Shown in pieces: positions 57,440-64,000 of a stretch of DNA of 64,000 nt. The position numbers and the translations under genes were made by a program. The notes beneath the pieces were generated by a model that saw only the letters and a list, made by a program, of their open reading frames with translations, was not told the origin of the DNA and did no database searches. Source of the stretch: Acetobacter estunensis (GTDB lineage Bacteria > Pseudomonadota > Alphaproteobacteria > Acetobacterales > Acetobacteraceae); NCBI RefSeq assembly GCF_019083805.1, contig NZ_JAHRDV010000002.1, positions 124,001 through 188,000 of the forward strand, in the 5' to 3' direction. Every line of letters starts with the position of its first letter. Within the stretch, counting starts at the first letter, position 1.

Positions 57440-57471
57440 GGAGCGTCTCGGGTTCGTTGTCGGGACGCTCC
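57440..57471 (-). other. Intercistronic hairpin aceA/glcB
   Basis: Eight-base arms GGAGCGTC and GACGCTCC, 16-base loop, starting eight bases after the aceA stop on the minus strand. It lacks a T-tract; partial termination or RNA processing between the two genes is possible. Confidence 0.35.
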
Positions 57472-57478
57472 TTCGAGG

Positions 57479-58765
57479 TCAGTGATGACCCCCATGGAAC
57501 TGGTCATGCTCGGTCGAGCCGTGCATGGCCGTGGTGGAGGACTCGCCACCCGCCGCCGTGGTGGCCACCGCGTCGAACCAGCCGGTGCCAACTTCGCGCT
57601 GATGGCGCGTGGCGGTGTAGCCTTCGGCCTCGGCCGCGAACTCGGCCTGCTGGAGTTCGGAGTAGGCTGCCATGCCGCGCTCGGCGTAGCCTTTCGCCAG
57701 CTTGAACATCGAGAAGTTCAGCGCGTGGAAGCCCGCGAGCGTCACGAACTGGTATTTGTAGCCCAGCTTGCCGATGGTCTTCTGGAACTCCGCGATATCG
57801 CGCTCGGAGAGCTTCTTCTTCCAGTTGAAAGAGGGTGAGCAGTTATAGGCCAGCAGTTTGCCCGGATATTTCTTGTGGATGGCTTCTGCGAACTGCTCGG
57901 CTTCCTTCAGGTTCGGCTCGGACGTCTCCCACCACAGAAGGTCGGCATAGGGTGCGTAAGCCTCGCAACGGGCGATGGCATATTCCACACCCATGTCCGG
58001 TTTGATCCGGAAGAAGCCTTCTGCCGTGCGCTCACCGGTGAGGAACGGACGGTCGCGCTCATCCACATCCGAAGTGAGCAACTGCGCAGAATGAGCGTCC
58101 GTGCGACAGACCAGAAGCGTGGGCACACGCTCGACATCGGCGGCCAGACGGGCAGCATTCAGCGAACGGAGGTGCTGCGAGATGGGGATCAGCACCTTGC
58201 CGCCCAGATGGCCGCACTTCTTCTCGGACGCCAACTGGTCCTCGAAGTGAACGCCAGCCGCGCCAGCCGCAATCATGGCGCGCATCAGTTCGAACACGTT
58301 CAGCGCGCCGCCGAAGCCGGCCTCGGCATCGGCCACGATGGGGGCCATCCAGTAGGTCTTGTCGCCCTTGCCTTCCTGCGTCGCGATCTCGTCGCAGCGA
58401 CGTAGCGCATTGTTGATGCGCGCCACCACATTCGGAACCGAATTGGCAGGGTAGAGTGACTGGTCCGGGTACATCTGTCCTGCGAGGTTGGCGTCGGCCG
58501 CGACCTGCCAGCCGGAAAGGTAGATGGCCTTCAGACCCGCCTTGACCTGCTGCATGGCCTGATTGCCGGTCAGCGCACCGAGGGAGTTGATGTAGGGTTC
58601 TTCATGCAGGAGCTTCCACAGGCGTTCCGCACCACGACGCGCAAGCGTGTGCTCAATGGAGAAAGAGCCGGAGAGCTTGGCCACATCCTGCGCCGTGTAG
58701 TCGCGCTGGATGCCGCCGAAGCGGGTCTTGTCGCTGATGAATTTCTCGATGTCGTTGACGGACAT
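57479..58765 (-). CDS. aceA: Isocitrate lyase
   Basis: 428 residues. Splits isocitrate to glyoxylate and succinate. Motifs: [44 protein letters not shown] (58457-58534), [12 protein letters not shown] (metal site), [21 protein letters not shown] with the catalytic KKCGH (Cys185) and [16 protein letters not shown] 58765 is chosen by homology; the longer frame to 58810 adds 15 nonconserved residues. Transcribed away from the ScfR-type regulator. Together with glcB it lets the cell grow on acetate or ethanol-derived C2 units, an ability many related sugar-oxidising genera lack. Confidence 0.96.
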   Translation of the reverse strand: MSVNDIEKFISDKTRFGGIQRDYTAQDVAKLSGSFSIEHTLARRGAERLWKLLHEEPYINSLGALTGNQAMQQVKAGLKAIYLSGWQVAADANLAGQMYPDQSLYPANSVPNVVARINNALRRCDEIATQEGKGDKTYWMAPIVADAEAGFGGALNVFELMRAMIAAGAAGVHFEDQLASEKKCGHLGGKVLIPISQHLRSLNAARLAADVERVPTLLVCRTDAHSAQLLTSDVDERDRPFLTGERTAEGFFRIKPDMGVEYAIARCEAYAPYADLLWWETSEPNLKEAEQFAEAIHKKYPGKLLAYNCSPSFNWKKKLSERDIAEFQKTIGKLGYKYQFVTLAGFHALNFSMFKLAKGYAERGMAAYSELQQAEFAAEAEGYTATRHQREVGTGWFDAVATTAAGGESSTTAMHGSTEHDQFHGGHH

Positions 58766-58823
58766 GACCGTGTTTCCCTTCTGGTTCAGTAGAGTTTCAG
58801 TTAAGGTCACATCCGGAATTACT

Positions 58824-58852
58824 TCTACAGGAAAGAGGTCTGTTGTTGTGAA
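58824..58852 (-). promoter_or_regulatory. Candidate promoter of aceA
   Basis: Minus strand TTCACA, 17-base spacer, TGTAGA, ending 59 bases before ATG 58765. The palindrome at 58856-58871 lies directly upstream of this -35. Confidence 0.4.
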
Positions 58853-58871
58853 TGCTGTAAATATGTTTACA
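58843..58871 (+). promoter_or_regulatory. Candidate promoter of the ScfR-type regulator
   Basis: Plus strand TTGTTG, 17-base spacer, TTTACA. The -10 hexamer is the right arm of the palindrome at 58856-58871, so regulator binding there would block transcription. Predicted leader about 23 bases, without a clear ribosome binding site. Confidence 0.4.
58856..58871. promoter_or_regulatory. Palindromic operator between aceA and the regulator
   Basis: TGTAAA-TATG-TTTACA is a perfect 16-base dyad in a very AT-rich 135-base divergent region. A related half-site TTTGTAAA lies at 58886-58893, just before the regulator start. Location and symmetry suggest the binding site of the adjacent XRE-type regulator. 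Confidence 0.6.
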
Positions 58872-58900
58872 AAAATGTTCTGTTATTTGTAAAAAATGTC

Positions 58901-60331
58901 ATGAGCGGCGCATCTTCGACCCGTATCGGGCGCATCATCCGCAGGCTGCGACAGGAACGCGGCCTCTCCCAGCAGGCTCTCGCCACACGGCTTGGCATCT
59001 CGGCCAGCTATCTCAACCTGATCGAGCACGACCAGAGAGGCGTGACGGCGGCTCTGCTCATCAAGTTTACCCGTGCGCTCGATGTCAGCATCGAGACGCT
59101 TTCAGGGACGGAGGAGCAGAAGGTCGAGGCGCAACTGCGCGAAGCGTTGTCCGACCCGGAGCTTGGAGCGGACATGGAAGGGGCAGCGCACGAGGTCACG
59201 ACGGTCGCGGCCCAGCCCAACGTCGCCCGCGCCATTCTTGCGCTGCATCAGGCCTATCGCGCGGCTCGGCATGATGCGGAAGGCATGGCGCTTCCCGGTG
59301 GCCGACGGCTGATCCTGCCACATGAGGAAGTGCGCCGCATTCATGACGAGCGCATGAATTACTTTCCCGAACTGGAGAAGGTGGCGGAAAGCGTGCGCGA
59401 TGACATGGCGCACGCGCTTGGTTTTGCCGGTGGAGCCACATTGCCCCAATCTGAAGTTAATCACGCGGTCGCCTCTCGCCTGCGTCAGCAGCACGGTGTG
59501 GTGGTACAGGTGCTGCCGTCAGGCGATGTGCTGCGACGTTACGATCCGGCCCTGCGTCAATTGGTGCTGTCCGACCTTCTTCCGCGTGAAAGCCGTGGGT
59601 TTCAACTTGCTTTCCAACTCATGCAGTTCGAGGCTCGGGAGGCCATCGACAAGGTGTTGCGTCAGGAAGTGCCCAGCACGCGGGAGGCGCGGGTTTTTCT
59701 CGAAATCGGCCTGACCAATTACGCGGCGGCAGCATTGCTCATGCCCTATATGAGCTTTCTCGAAATGGCGACCGCCTGCCGCTACGACATTGAGGTTCTG
59801 TCGTTGCGATTCGGTGTTTCCTATCAACAGGCAGCGCAAAGACTGGCCAGTCTGCAGCGGCCGGGCGCACGCGGTATTCCTATTTTCTTTGTGCGCACGG
59901 ACCCGGCCGGAAACATCACCAAAAGCTTTTCCTCCTGCGGCTTTCCCGTGCCTCGACAGGGCAATCCCTGCCCGCAATGGAACGCCTGCACGGCCTTCAC
60001 CACACCAGGCGAAATACGCACGCAGGTGGTGGCGTTCACCACAGGCCAGACGTTCCTGTCCGTTGCCCGCAGTCAGGTGGGGGCCGTCACTCAGTGGGGC
60101 GAACCGCGGCCGATGCAGAATGTCGTGGTCGGCTGTGACATCACGCGGGCTGGAGAGGTGGTCTATGCGGATCGCCTCAATCTGGAGGCGAAGCCCACGC
60201 CTATCGGCATTTCATGCCATCTGTGTGACTGGAAAGACTGTCGCTCACGGGCATTTCCTCCTGTCGCGCACCGACTGACGCCGGATGTGAACCAGAAGAT
60301 CATGCGCCCCATTCCATTCGAAGGGCCGTAA
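58901..60331 (+). CDS. ScfR/RamB-family (XRE plus IrrE-like) transcriptional regulator
   Basis: 476 residues. N-terminal XRE helix-turn-helix RIGRIIRRLRQERGLSQQALATRLGISASYLNLIEHDQRGVT (58922-59050), a central metallopeptidase-like ImmA/IrrE region (GFQLAFQLMQFEAREAI; no HEXXH seen), and the C-terminal ScfR domain GIPIFFVRTDPAGNITKSFSSCGFPVPRQGNPCPQWNACTAF (59872-59997) plus ISCHLCDWKDCRSRAFPP, with conserved cysteines. This family includes RamB of Corynebacterium and Mycobacterium Rv0465c, which control acetate and glyoxylate-cycle genes, and propionate regulators. Its position opposite aceA-glcB strongly suggests it controls them; effector may be an acyl-CoA. Confidence 0.92.
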   Translation: MSGASSTRIGRIIRRLRQERGLSQQALATRLGISASYLNLIEHDQRGVTAALLIKFTRALDVSIETLSGTEEQKVEAQLREALSDPELGADMEGAAHEVTTVAAQPNVARAILALHQAYRAARHDAEGMALPGGRRLILPHEEVRRIHDERMNYFPELEKVAESVRDDMAHALGFAGGATLPQSEVNHAVASRLRQQHGVVVQVLPSGDVLRRYDPALRQLVLSDLLPRESRGFQLAFQLMQFEAREAIDKVLRQEVPSTREARVFLEIGLTNYAAAALLMPYMSFLEMATACRYDIEVLSLRFGVSYQQAAQRLASLQRPGARGIPIFFVRTDPAGNITKSFSSCGFPVPRQGNPCPQWNACTAFTTPGEIRTQVVAFTTGQTFLSVARSQVGAVTQWGEPRPMQNVVVGCDITRAGEVVYADRLNLEAKPTPIGISCHLCDWKDCRSRAFPPVAHRLTPDVNQKIMRPIPFEGP

Positions 60332-60341
60332 AAGACGAAAA

Positions 60342-60370
60342 AGGCCGGAGGGGGAAACCCGCTCCGGCCT
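60342..60370 (-). terminator. Bidirectional terminator between regulator and bamF-like gene
   Basis: Nine-base arms AGGCCGGAG/CTCCGGCCT with an 11-base loop. On the minus strand it is followed by TTTTTCGTCTTTT, so it best serves the bamF-like gene; on plus it starts 11 bases after the regulator stop. Confidence 0.8.
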
Positions 60371-60394
60371 CTGATTCTTTATGTTGTAAGGGTC

Positions 60395-60931
60395 TCAGAA
60401 AACGCCAAGCACCTTGGATTTCTTGGCCTTCATCGTAGGGGTGGCTCCCTTTGTGGGCGCATTGCCCAGCGCTGCGTTGGCTTTCAGACGACGATTCTCG
60501 GCATCGCCATCCACCACGGAACCAGCGCCACCACCTTTCCAGAACAGCAGGGCGTCGACATAACCTTCGCCAGCCTTGCCCAGTTCGCCCTCGTCCGGCT
60601 GGTCGGCCGAAGCTGCAGCTTCATTGATCAGCATGGTCTGGCCGTCGCTGTTGGTGCCACCCACACCATGCAGAGCGACGTCGGGAGAGAGGGTTTCCAG
60701 TGCCTGAAGGCTCTCGTTCTCGTCATGGGGAACGGCAGCCCCGCTACCCGGCTTCACGAGTTCCGAAGTGGGAGGCATTGAGAGAGGCGCCCGCGTGGTC
60801 ACGGTGTATTCGTCCGGCACGCTGCGCGTCAGCCCGAACGCCCGGTTCACGTCCTCACCGGAACACCCACTCAGCAGGGCGCCAAGCCCCAGACCCAGTG
60901 CCACATGTCGAAATCCGACAATCACTCGCAT
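60395..60931 (-). CDS. DUF3035 lipoprotein (BamF-like)
   Basis: 178 residues. Signal peptide with lipobox LLSGC (Cys23), then the DUF3035 start EDVNRAFGLTRSVPDEYTVTTRAPLSMPP (60776-60862). The rest is polar and low-complexity and ends with a basic MKAKKSKVLGVF. The family is an alphaproteobacterial outer-membrane lipoprotein linked to the BAM complex (BamF in Caulobacter). AGGGAAG precedes ATG 60931; longer readings to 61060 lack homology. lspA, which would process it, lies 95 bases upstream. Confidence 0.87.
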   Translation of the reverse strand: MRVIVGFRHVALGLGLGALLSGCSGEDVNRAFGLTRSVPDEYTVTTRAPLSMPPTSELVKPGSGAAVPHDENESLQALETLSPDVALHGVGGTNSDGQTMLINEAAASADQPDEGELGKAGEGYVDALLFWKGGGAGSVVDGDAENRRLKANAALGNAPTKGATPTMKAKKSKVLGVF

Positions 60932-61025
60932 TCTTCCCTGCCTCACCTGTCTCCGGTGCTCCCTGCGAAACACACGGGGGCGGTTCTCCCGCATGACGAT
61001 TTCCATGAGAACGGCGGGTGCGCCC

Positions 61026-61541
61026 TCATGATCCGGCTTTTGTGTGGCCGTGTAACGCATCGTGTCTCTCGCGGCGCAGGCTGTCCAGTACCAGCGCCGT
61101 CACACTGCACACAATGGCTGCGTCGGCCACGTTGAACACATACCACGACCAGCCGAAAGCATGCGCATGGATAAAATCCACCACCGCACCATACCGCAGG
61201 CGGTCAAGCACGTTGCCCACAGCACCTCCCGTAATGGCGCCTACGGTGAGTGCAATAAACGGACGTGGCGTGCGCGCCATCCATACGAGCAGCGCCGAGA
61301 CGATGGCAAGGGAGATGACGGAGAAGATGATCCGTCCCGCACCGCCTGCTCCACCGAACATTCCGAACGTAATGGCGTGATTCCACACCATGGTGAAGTT
61401 CAGGCCCGGACAGATCGCCACCGACCCTTTTTCGGGCAGACGGAAATCAAACAGAATCCAGAACTTGGAAAGCTGGTCGAGCAGGAACACCACGCAGGCC
61501 GCAAACAACCCAAGTGCCAGCGAACGGTAATGAAGGCGCAT
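61026..61541 (-). CDS. lspA: Lipoprotein signal peptidase
   Basis: 171 residues, four membrane helices. Conserved boxes: LLDQLSKFWIL, NFTMVWNHAITFGMF (usual N.G.AFG region), ITGGAVGNVLDRLRYGAVVDFIH with the first catalytic Asp, and WYVFNVADAAIVCS with the second. Type II signal peptidase for lipoproteins. Six bases after the ileS stop: the conserved ileS-lspA-lipoprotein order. Confidence 0.96.
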   Translation of the reverse strand: MRLHYRSLALGLFAACVVFLLDQLSKFWILFDFRLPEKGSVAICPGLNFTMVWNHAITFGMFGGAGGAGRIIFSVISLAIVSALLVWMARTPRPFIALTVGAITGGAVGNVLDRLRYGAVVDFIHAHAFGWSWYVFNVADAAIVCSVTALVLDSLRRERHDALHGHTKAGS

Positions 61542-61547
61542 ACGGCG

Positions 61548-64000
61548 TCAGCCGCCCACAGACGAACAGCTGTGCGCATGCGAGACCACATCCGCGCAGC
61601 GCACACACAGGGTCGGAGGCGTGCTGTCCTGTCCGACCTCGGGCAGAACCTTCCAGCACCGCTCGCATTTCGCGCCATCGGCCACGCTCACTACTGGCAC
61701 GCCACAGGGCATGACGATGTTGTCGTGCTCGTCACGCGGCGCCTTGTCCGCGATGACCGAGATTTCGGCCTGCGAGACAATGGCCAGCTCCGCCCAGTCG
61801 ATTCCGGCCAGCGCGTCCACCTGATCTTCATAGACCGGCAGTTCCACGGAAGCCTGCAGGGAGGAGCCGATCAGCCCCGAGCGCCGCGCAGTCTCGATCT
61901 CGGTCGTGACGATACGCCGCACCGCACGCAGGGTGGCCCAGCGCGCCTCCAGTTCCGGATTGCGCCACTGTTCCGGCAGCTCGGGGAAGGCTTCCAGGTG
62001 CACCGATTTGTCCTGTCCGAAGCGCGCTGTCCAGGCATCATCGGCGGTAAAGACCAGCACCGGCGCAAGCCATGTGGTGAGGCAACGATGCAGCACGTCC
62101 AGCACGGTACGGGCGGCGCGACGGCGCACGCTGTCGGGTGCGTCACAGTAGATCGTATCCTTGCGGACGTCGAAGTAGAACGCGGACAGATCGGTCGTGC
62201 AGAAACCATGAAGGGCAGGGTAGACGCCCACCCATTCATGGGTGTCCACAGCCTTGCGGATCATGGAATTGAAATCCGTCAGACGATGCAGCACCCACTG
62301 TTCCAGTTCGGGAAGCTGCTCATAAGGGAGAGCTTCCTCTTCGCTGAAGCCTTCGAGCGCACCGAGCAGCCAGCGTAGTGTATTACGCAGACGGCGATAC
62401 AGTTCGCCCTGCTGCTTGAGGATATCCTTACCAATCCGCAGGTCGTCGTTGGTGTCCGAGTTCATGACCCACAGACGCAGGATGTCAGAGCCAAGCGTGT
62501 CGTTCACATCCTGCGGGGCAATGACGTTGCCCAGTGACTTGGACATCTTGCGGCCCTGCTCGTCCAGAACGAAGCCGTTCGTGACAAGGGTGCGATAGGG
62601 CGCCACGCCACGTGTGCCGACGCTCTCCAGCAGGGAGGACTGGAACCAGCCGCGATGCTGGTCCGAGCCTTCCAGATAGAGGTCCGCCGGGAACCGCAGA
62701 CCGGGCTGACCAAGGACGAACGCATGGGTCGAGCCACTCTCGAACCACACATCCACAACATCGAACACCTGCTCATACTCGGCGGCATCGTATTCGTTGC
62801 CGAGGAAGCGTGAAGGCTCGCTGTCATACCAGGCGTCCGCGCCTTCCGTGCGAAAAGCCGCCACGATGCGCTCCATCACCACCGCGTCGCGCAGCACTTC
62901 ACCTGTGCGGCGGTTGACGAACACAGCGATTGGCACACCCCATGCCCGCTGGCGCGAGATGCACCAGTCGGGGCGATCCGCCACCATGGAGGTCAGACGG
63001 TTGCGTGCCTGCGCAGGCACGAAGGTCACGTCATTGAGTGCACGCAAAGCGTTCGTGCGAATGTTCGTCTCGCCATCCATGCGGATGAACCACTGCGGCG
63101 TGGCGCGGTAGATCACCGGCTTCCGCGAACGCCATGAATGCGGATAGGAGTGAACCAATTCACCGCGCGAAACGAGGCCCGCAGCGGGGGCTCCTGTCTC
63201 ACGGCTCTTTTCCATGACGGCGCGAAGCGCGTCGCACACCGGATCAGCGGCCTTGAACACATGCACGCCTGCGAACAGGGGCGTGTGTTCCACATAACGG
63301 CCATCATCGGCCACCAGCTCCGGCACTTCGATCCCGTTGGCACGACAGACCGCGAAATCGTCCTCACCATGGGAGGGCGCTAGGTGAACGAGACCCGTTC
63401 CGGCGTCTGCCGTCACGAATTCGGCGGGGAGGAGCGGCACATCGAAATCATAGCCCTGACCGCGCAGCGGATGGGCGGCAACCGCGCCGGTCAGGGCGGA
63501 GCCGGGCAGGGAGTGCAGGATATGATGCGCCGCGATACCGCAGGACGCGCAGACCTGATCGACCAGATCGGCCGCGACAATCAGCCGTGCACCGGGTGCG
63601 ATAAAGGCTTCCGGAGCGGCGTCGTCCACTTCCAGCACGACATAGGTGATGTCTGGATTGAACGCGATCGCGCGGTTGGCCGGAATGGTCCACGGCGTGG
63701 TGGTCCAGATAACGGCCGACGCTCCCGCCAGTGCATGATTGGGCGTTGGGTCTTTGATGATGGGAAACGCGACGTGGATCGTGGTGGAGGTGTGATCGTG
63801 ATATTCGATCTCGGCTTCCGCCAGTGCCGTTTTCTCGACGGGGCTCCACATGACCGGTCTCAGGCCGCGATAGAGCGCGCCGTTGAGCAGGAAGCGTCCG
63901 ATTTCCTCGGCAATGGCGGACTCAGATGAGTAATCCATCGTGGAATAGCGGCGCGACCACTCGCCCTGCACCCCCAGACGCTGGAACTCGCTCATCTGGA
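61548..64000 (-). CDS. ileS: Isoleucyl-tRNA synthetase (5' end outside window)
   Basis: About 817 codons of the C-terminal part; the frame is open to the right edge, so the HIGH-containing N terminus lies beyond 64000. Present: most of the CP1 editing domain (VIWTTTPWTIPANRAIAFNPD; GTGLVHLAPSHGEDDF), the WCISRQRAWGVPIAVF segment, KMSKSLGN catalytic loop (62539-62562 region), anticodon-binding domain and the C-terminal zinc finger CERCWKVLPEVGQDSTPPTLCVRCADVV (61579-61662) with four cysteines. Eubacterial-type IleRS. An in-window ATG at 63995 is internal and not the start. Confidence 0.95.
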   Translation of the reverse strand, partial: QMSEFQRLGVQGEWSRRYSTMDYSSESAIAEEIGRFLLNGALYRGLRPVMWSPVEKTALAEAEIEYHDHTSTTIHVAFPIIKDPTPNHALAGASAVIWTTTPWTIPANRAIAFNPDITYVVLEVDDAAPEAFIAPGARLIVAADLVDQVCASCGIAAHHILHSLPGSALTGAVAAHPLRGQGYDFDVPLLPAEFVTADAGTGLVHLAPSHGEDDFAVCRANGIEVPELVADDGRYVEHTPLFAGVHVFKAADPVCDALRAVMEKSRETGAPAAGLVSRGELVHSYPHSWRSRKPVIYRATPQWFIRMDGETNIRTNALRALNDVTFVPAQARNRLTSMVADRPDWCISRQRAWGVPIAVFVNRRTGEVLRDAVVMERIVAAFRTEGADAWYDSEPSRFLGNEYDAAEYEQVFDVVDVWFESGSTHAFVLGQPGLRFPADLYLEGSDQHRGWFQSSLLESVGTRGVAPYRTLVTNGFVLDEQGRKMSKSLGNVIAPQDVNDTLGSDILRLWVMNSDTNDDLRIGKDILKQQGELYRRLRNTLRWLLGALEGFSEEEALPYEQLPELEQWVLHRLTDFNSMIRKAVDTHEWVGVYPALHGFCTTDLSAFYFDVRKDTIYCDAPDSVRRRAARTVLDVLHRCLTTWLAPVLVFTADDAWTARFGQDKSVHLEAFPELPEQWRNPELEARWATLRAVRRIVTTEIETARRSGLIGSSLQASVELPVYEDQVDALAGIDWAELAIVSQAEISVIADKAPRDEHDNIVMPCGVPVVSVADGAKCERCWKVLPEVGQDSTPPTLCVRCADVVSHAHSCSSVGG

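Overview
The window looks like a chromosomal segment of an acetic acid bacterium (Alphaproteobacteria, Acetobacteraceae). Evidence for this: the lipoyl-domain-bearing alphaproteobacterial type of pyruvate dehydrogenase E1-beta, the trpGDC-moaC order, an HdaA-ppk1 pair, aerobic CobST with a J-domain protein, a TrcR (DUF1013) gene, a BamF-like (DUF3035) lipoprotein, and a three-subunit flavoprotein dehydrogenase (small TAT subunit, GMC large subunit, triheme cytochrome c) of the kind these bacteria use to oxidise sugars and polyols at the membrane. An isocitrate lyase/malate synthase pair argues for an Acetobacter- or Asaia-like lineage rather than one without the glyoxylate bypass, but I cannot fix the genus. 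No rRNA, CRISPR array, transposase, integrase or phage gene was seen.

Layout. 1-8.3 kb: 3' part of a siroheme synthase (minus) behind a UPF0262 gene; then guaB, rsmB and trpG-trpD-trpC-moaC on plus. 8.3-13.4 kb: complete pyruvate dehydrogenase operon pdhA-pdhB-pdhC-lpdA. 13.4-20.6 kb: purM-purN (minus), diverging from hdaA-ppk1, then a mutarotase-like gene and mltG. 20.6-25.4 kb: SYLF-domain and unknown exported proteins, a BASS transporter, a DsbA-like oxidoreductase and an isolated DUF1217 (flagellar-associated) gene. 25.5-31.5 kb: a PLP-dependent decarboxylase, cobS/cobT with a J-domain gene, bolA and a LolA-like lipoprotein. 31.5-32.9 kb: an AT-rich orphan membrane-protein gene at the 3' end of tRNA-Arg(UCU), an NDUFS4-like gene and tRNA-Pro(UGG). 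32.9-41.7 kb: gpt-murQ, an MFS exporter overlapping a Nudix hydrolase, a polysaccharide ABC exporter pair and the S-L-C dehydrogenase operon. 41.7-46.6 kb (minus): glycoside:cation symporter, FAD monooxygenase and a secreted GH32 fructan/sucrose hydrolase. 46.6-50.9 kb: ydcH-purE-purK, a second tiny DUF465 gene, trcR, rpmE and mscL. 51-55 kb: a flippase plus TagF-like transferase pair and lrgAB. 55.1-60.3 kb: glcB-aceA opposite an ScfR/RamB-family regulator. 60.4-64 kb: bamF-like lipoprotein, lspA and the 3' part of ileS.

Functionally most of it is core metabolism: tryptophan and purine synthesis (guaB, purM, purN, purE, purK, gpt), acetyl-CoA formation by PDH, acetate use by the glyoxylate shunt, and lipoprotein handling (lspA, LolA-like, BamF-like). 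The accessory parts are the surface-glycan genes (36.2-37.9 and 51.0-53.5 kb), the periplasmic sugar oxidation and fructan-use genes (38-46.6 kb) and the AT-rich orphan by tRNA-Arg. The most testable new points are the palindromic operator between aceA and the ScfR-type regulator, the perfect inverted repeat in front of the FAD monooxygenase, the AT-rich orphan at the tRNA gene, and the isolated DUF1217 gene. I found no convincing novel multi-gene system such as a new defence island.
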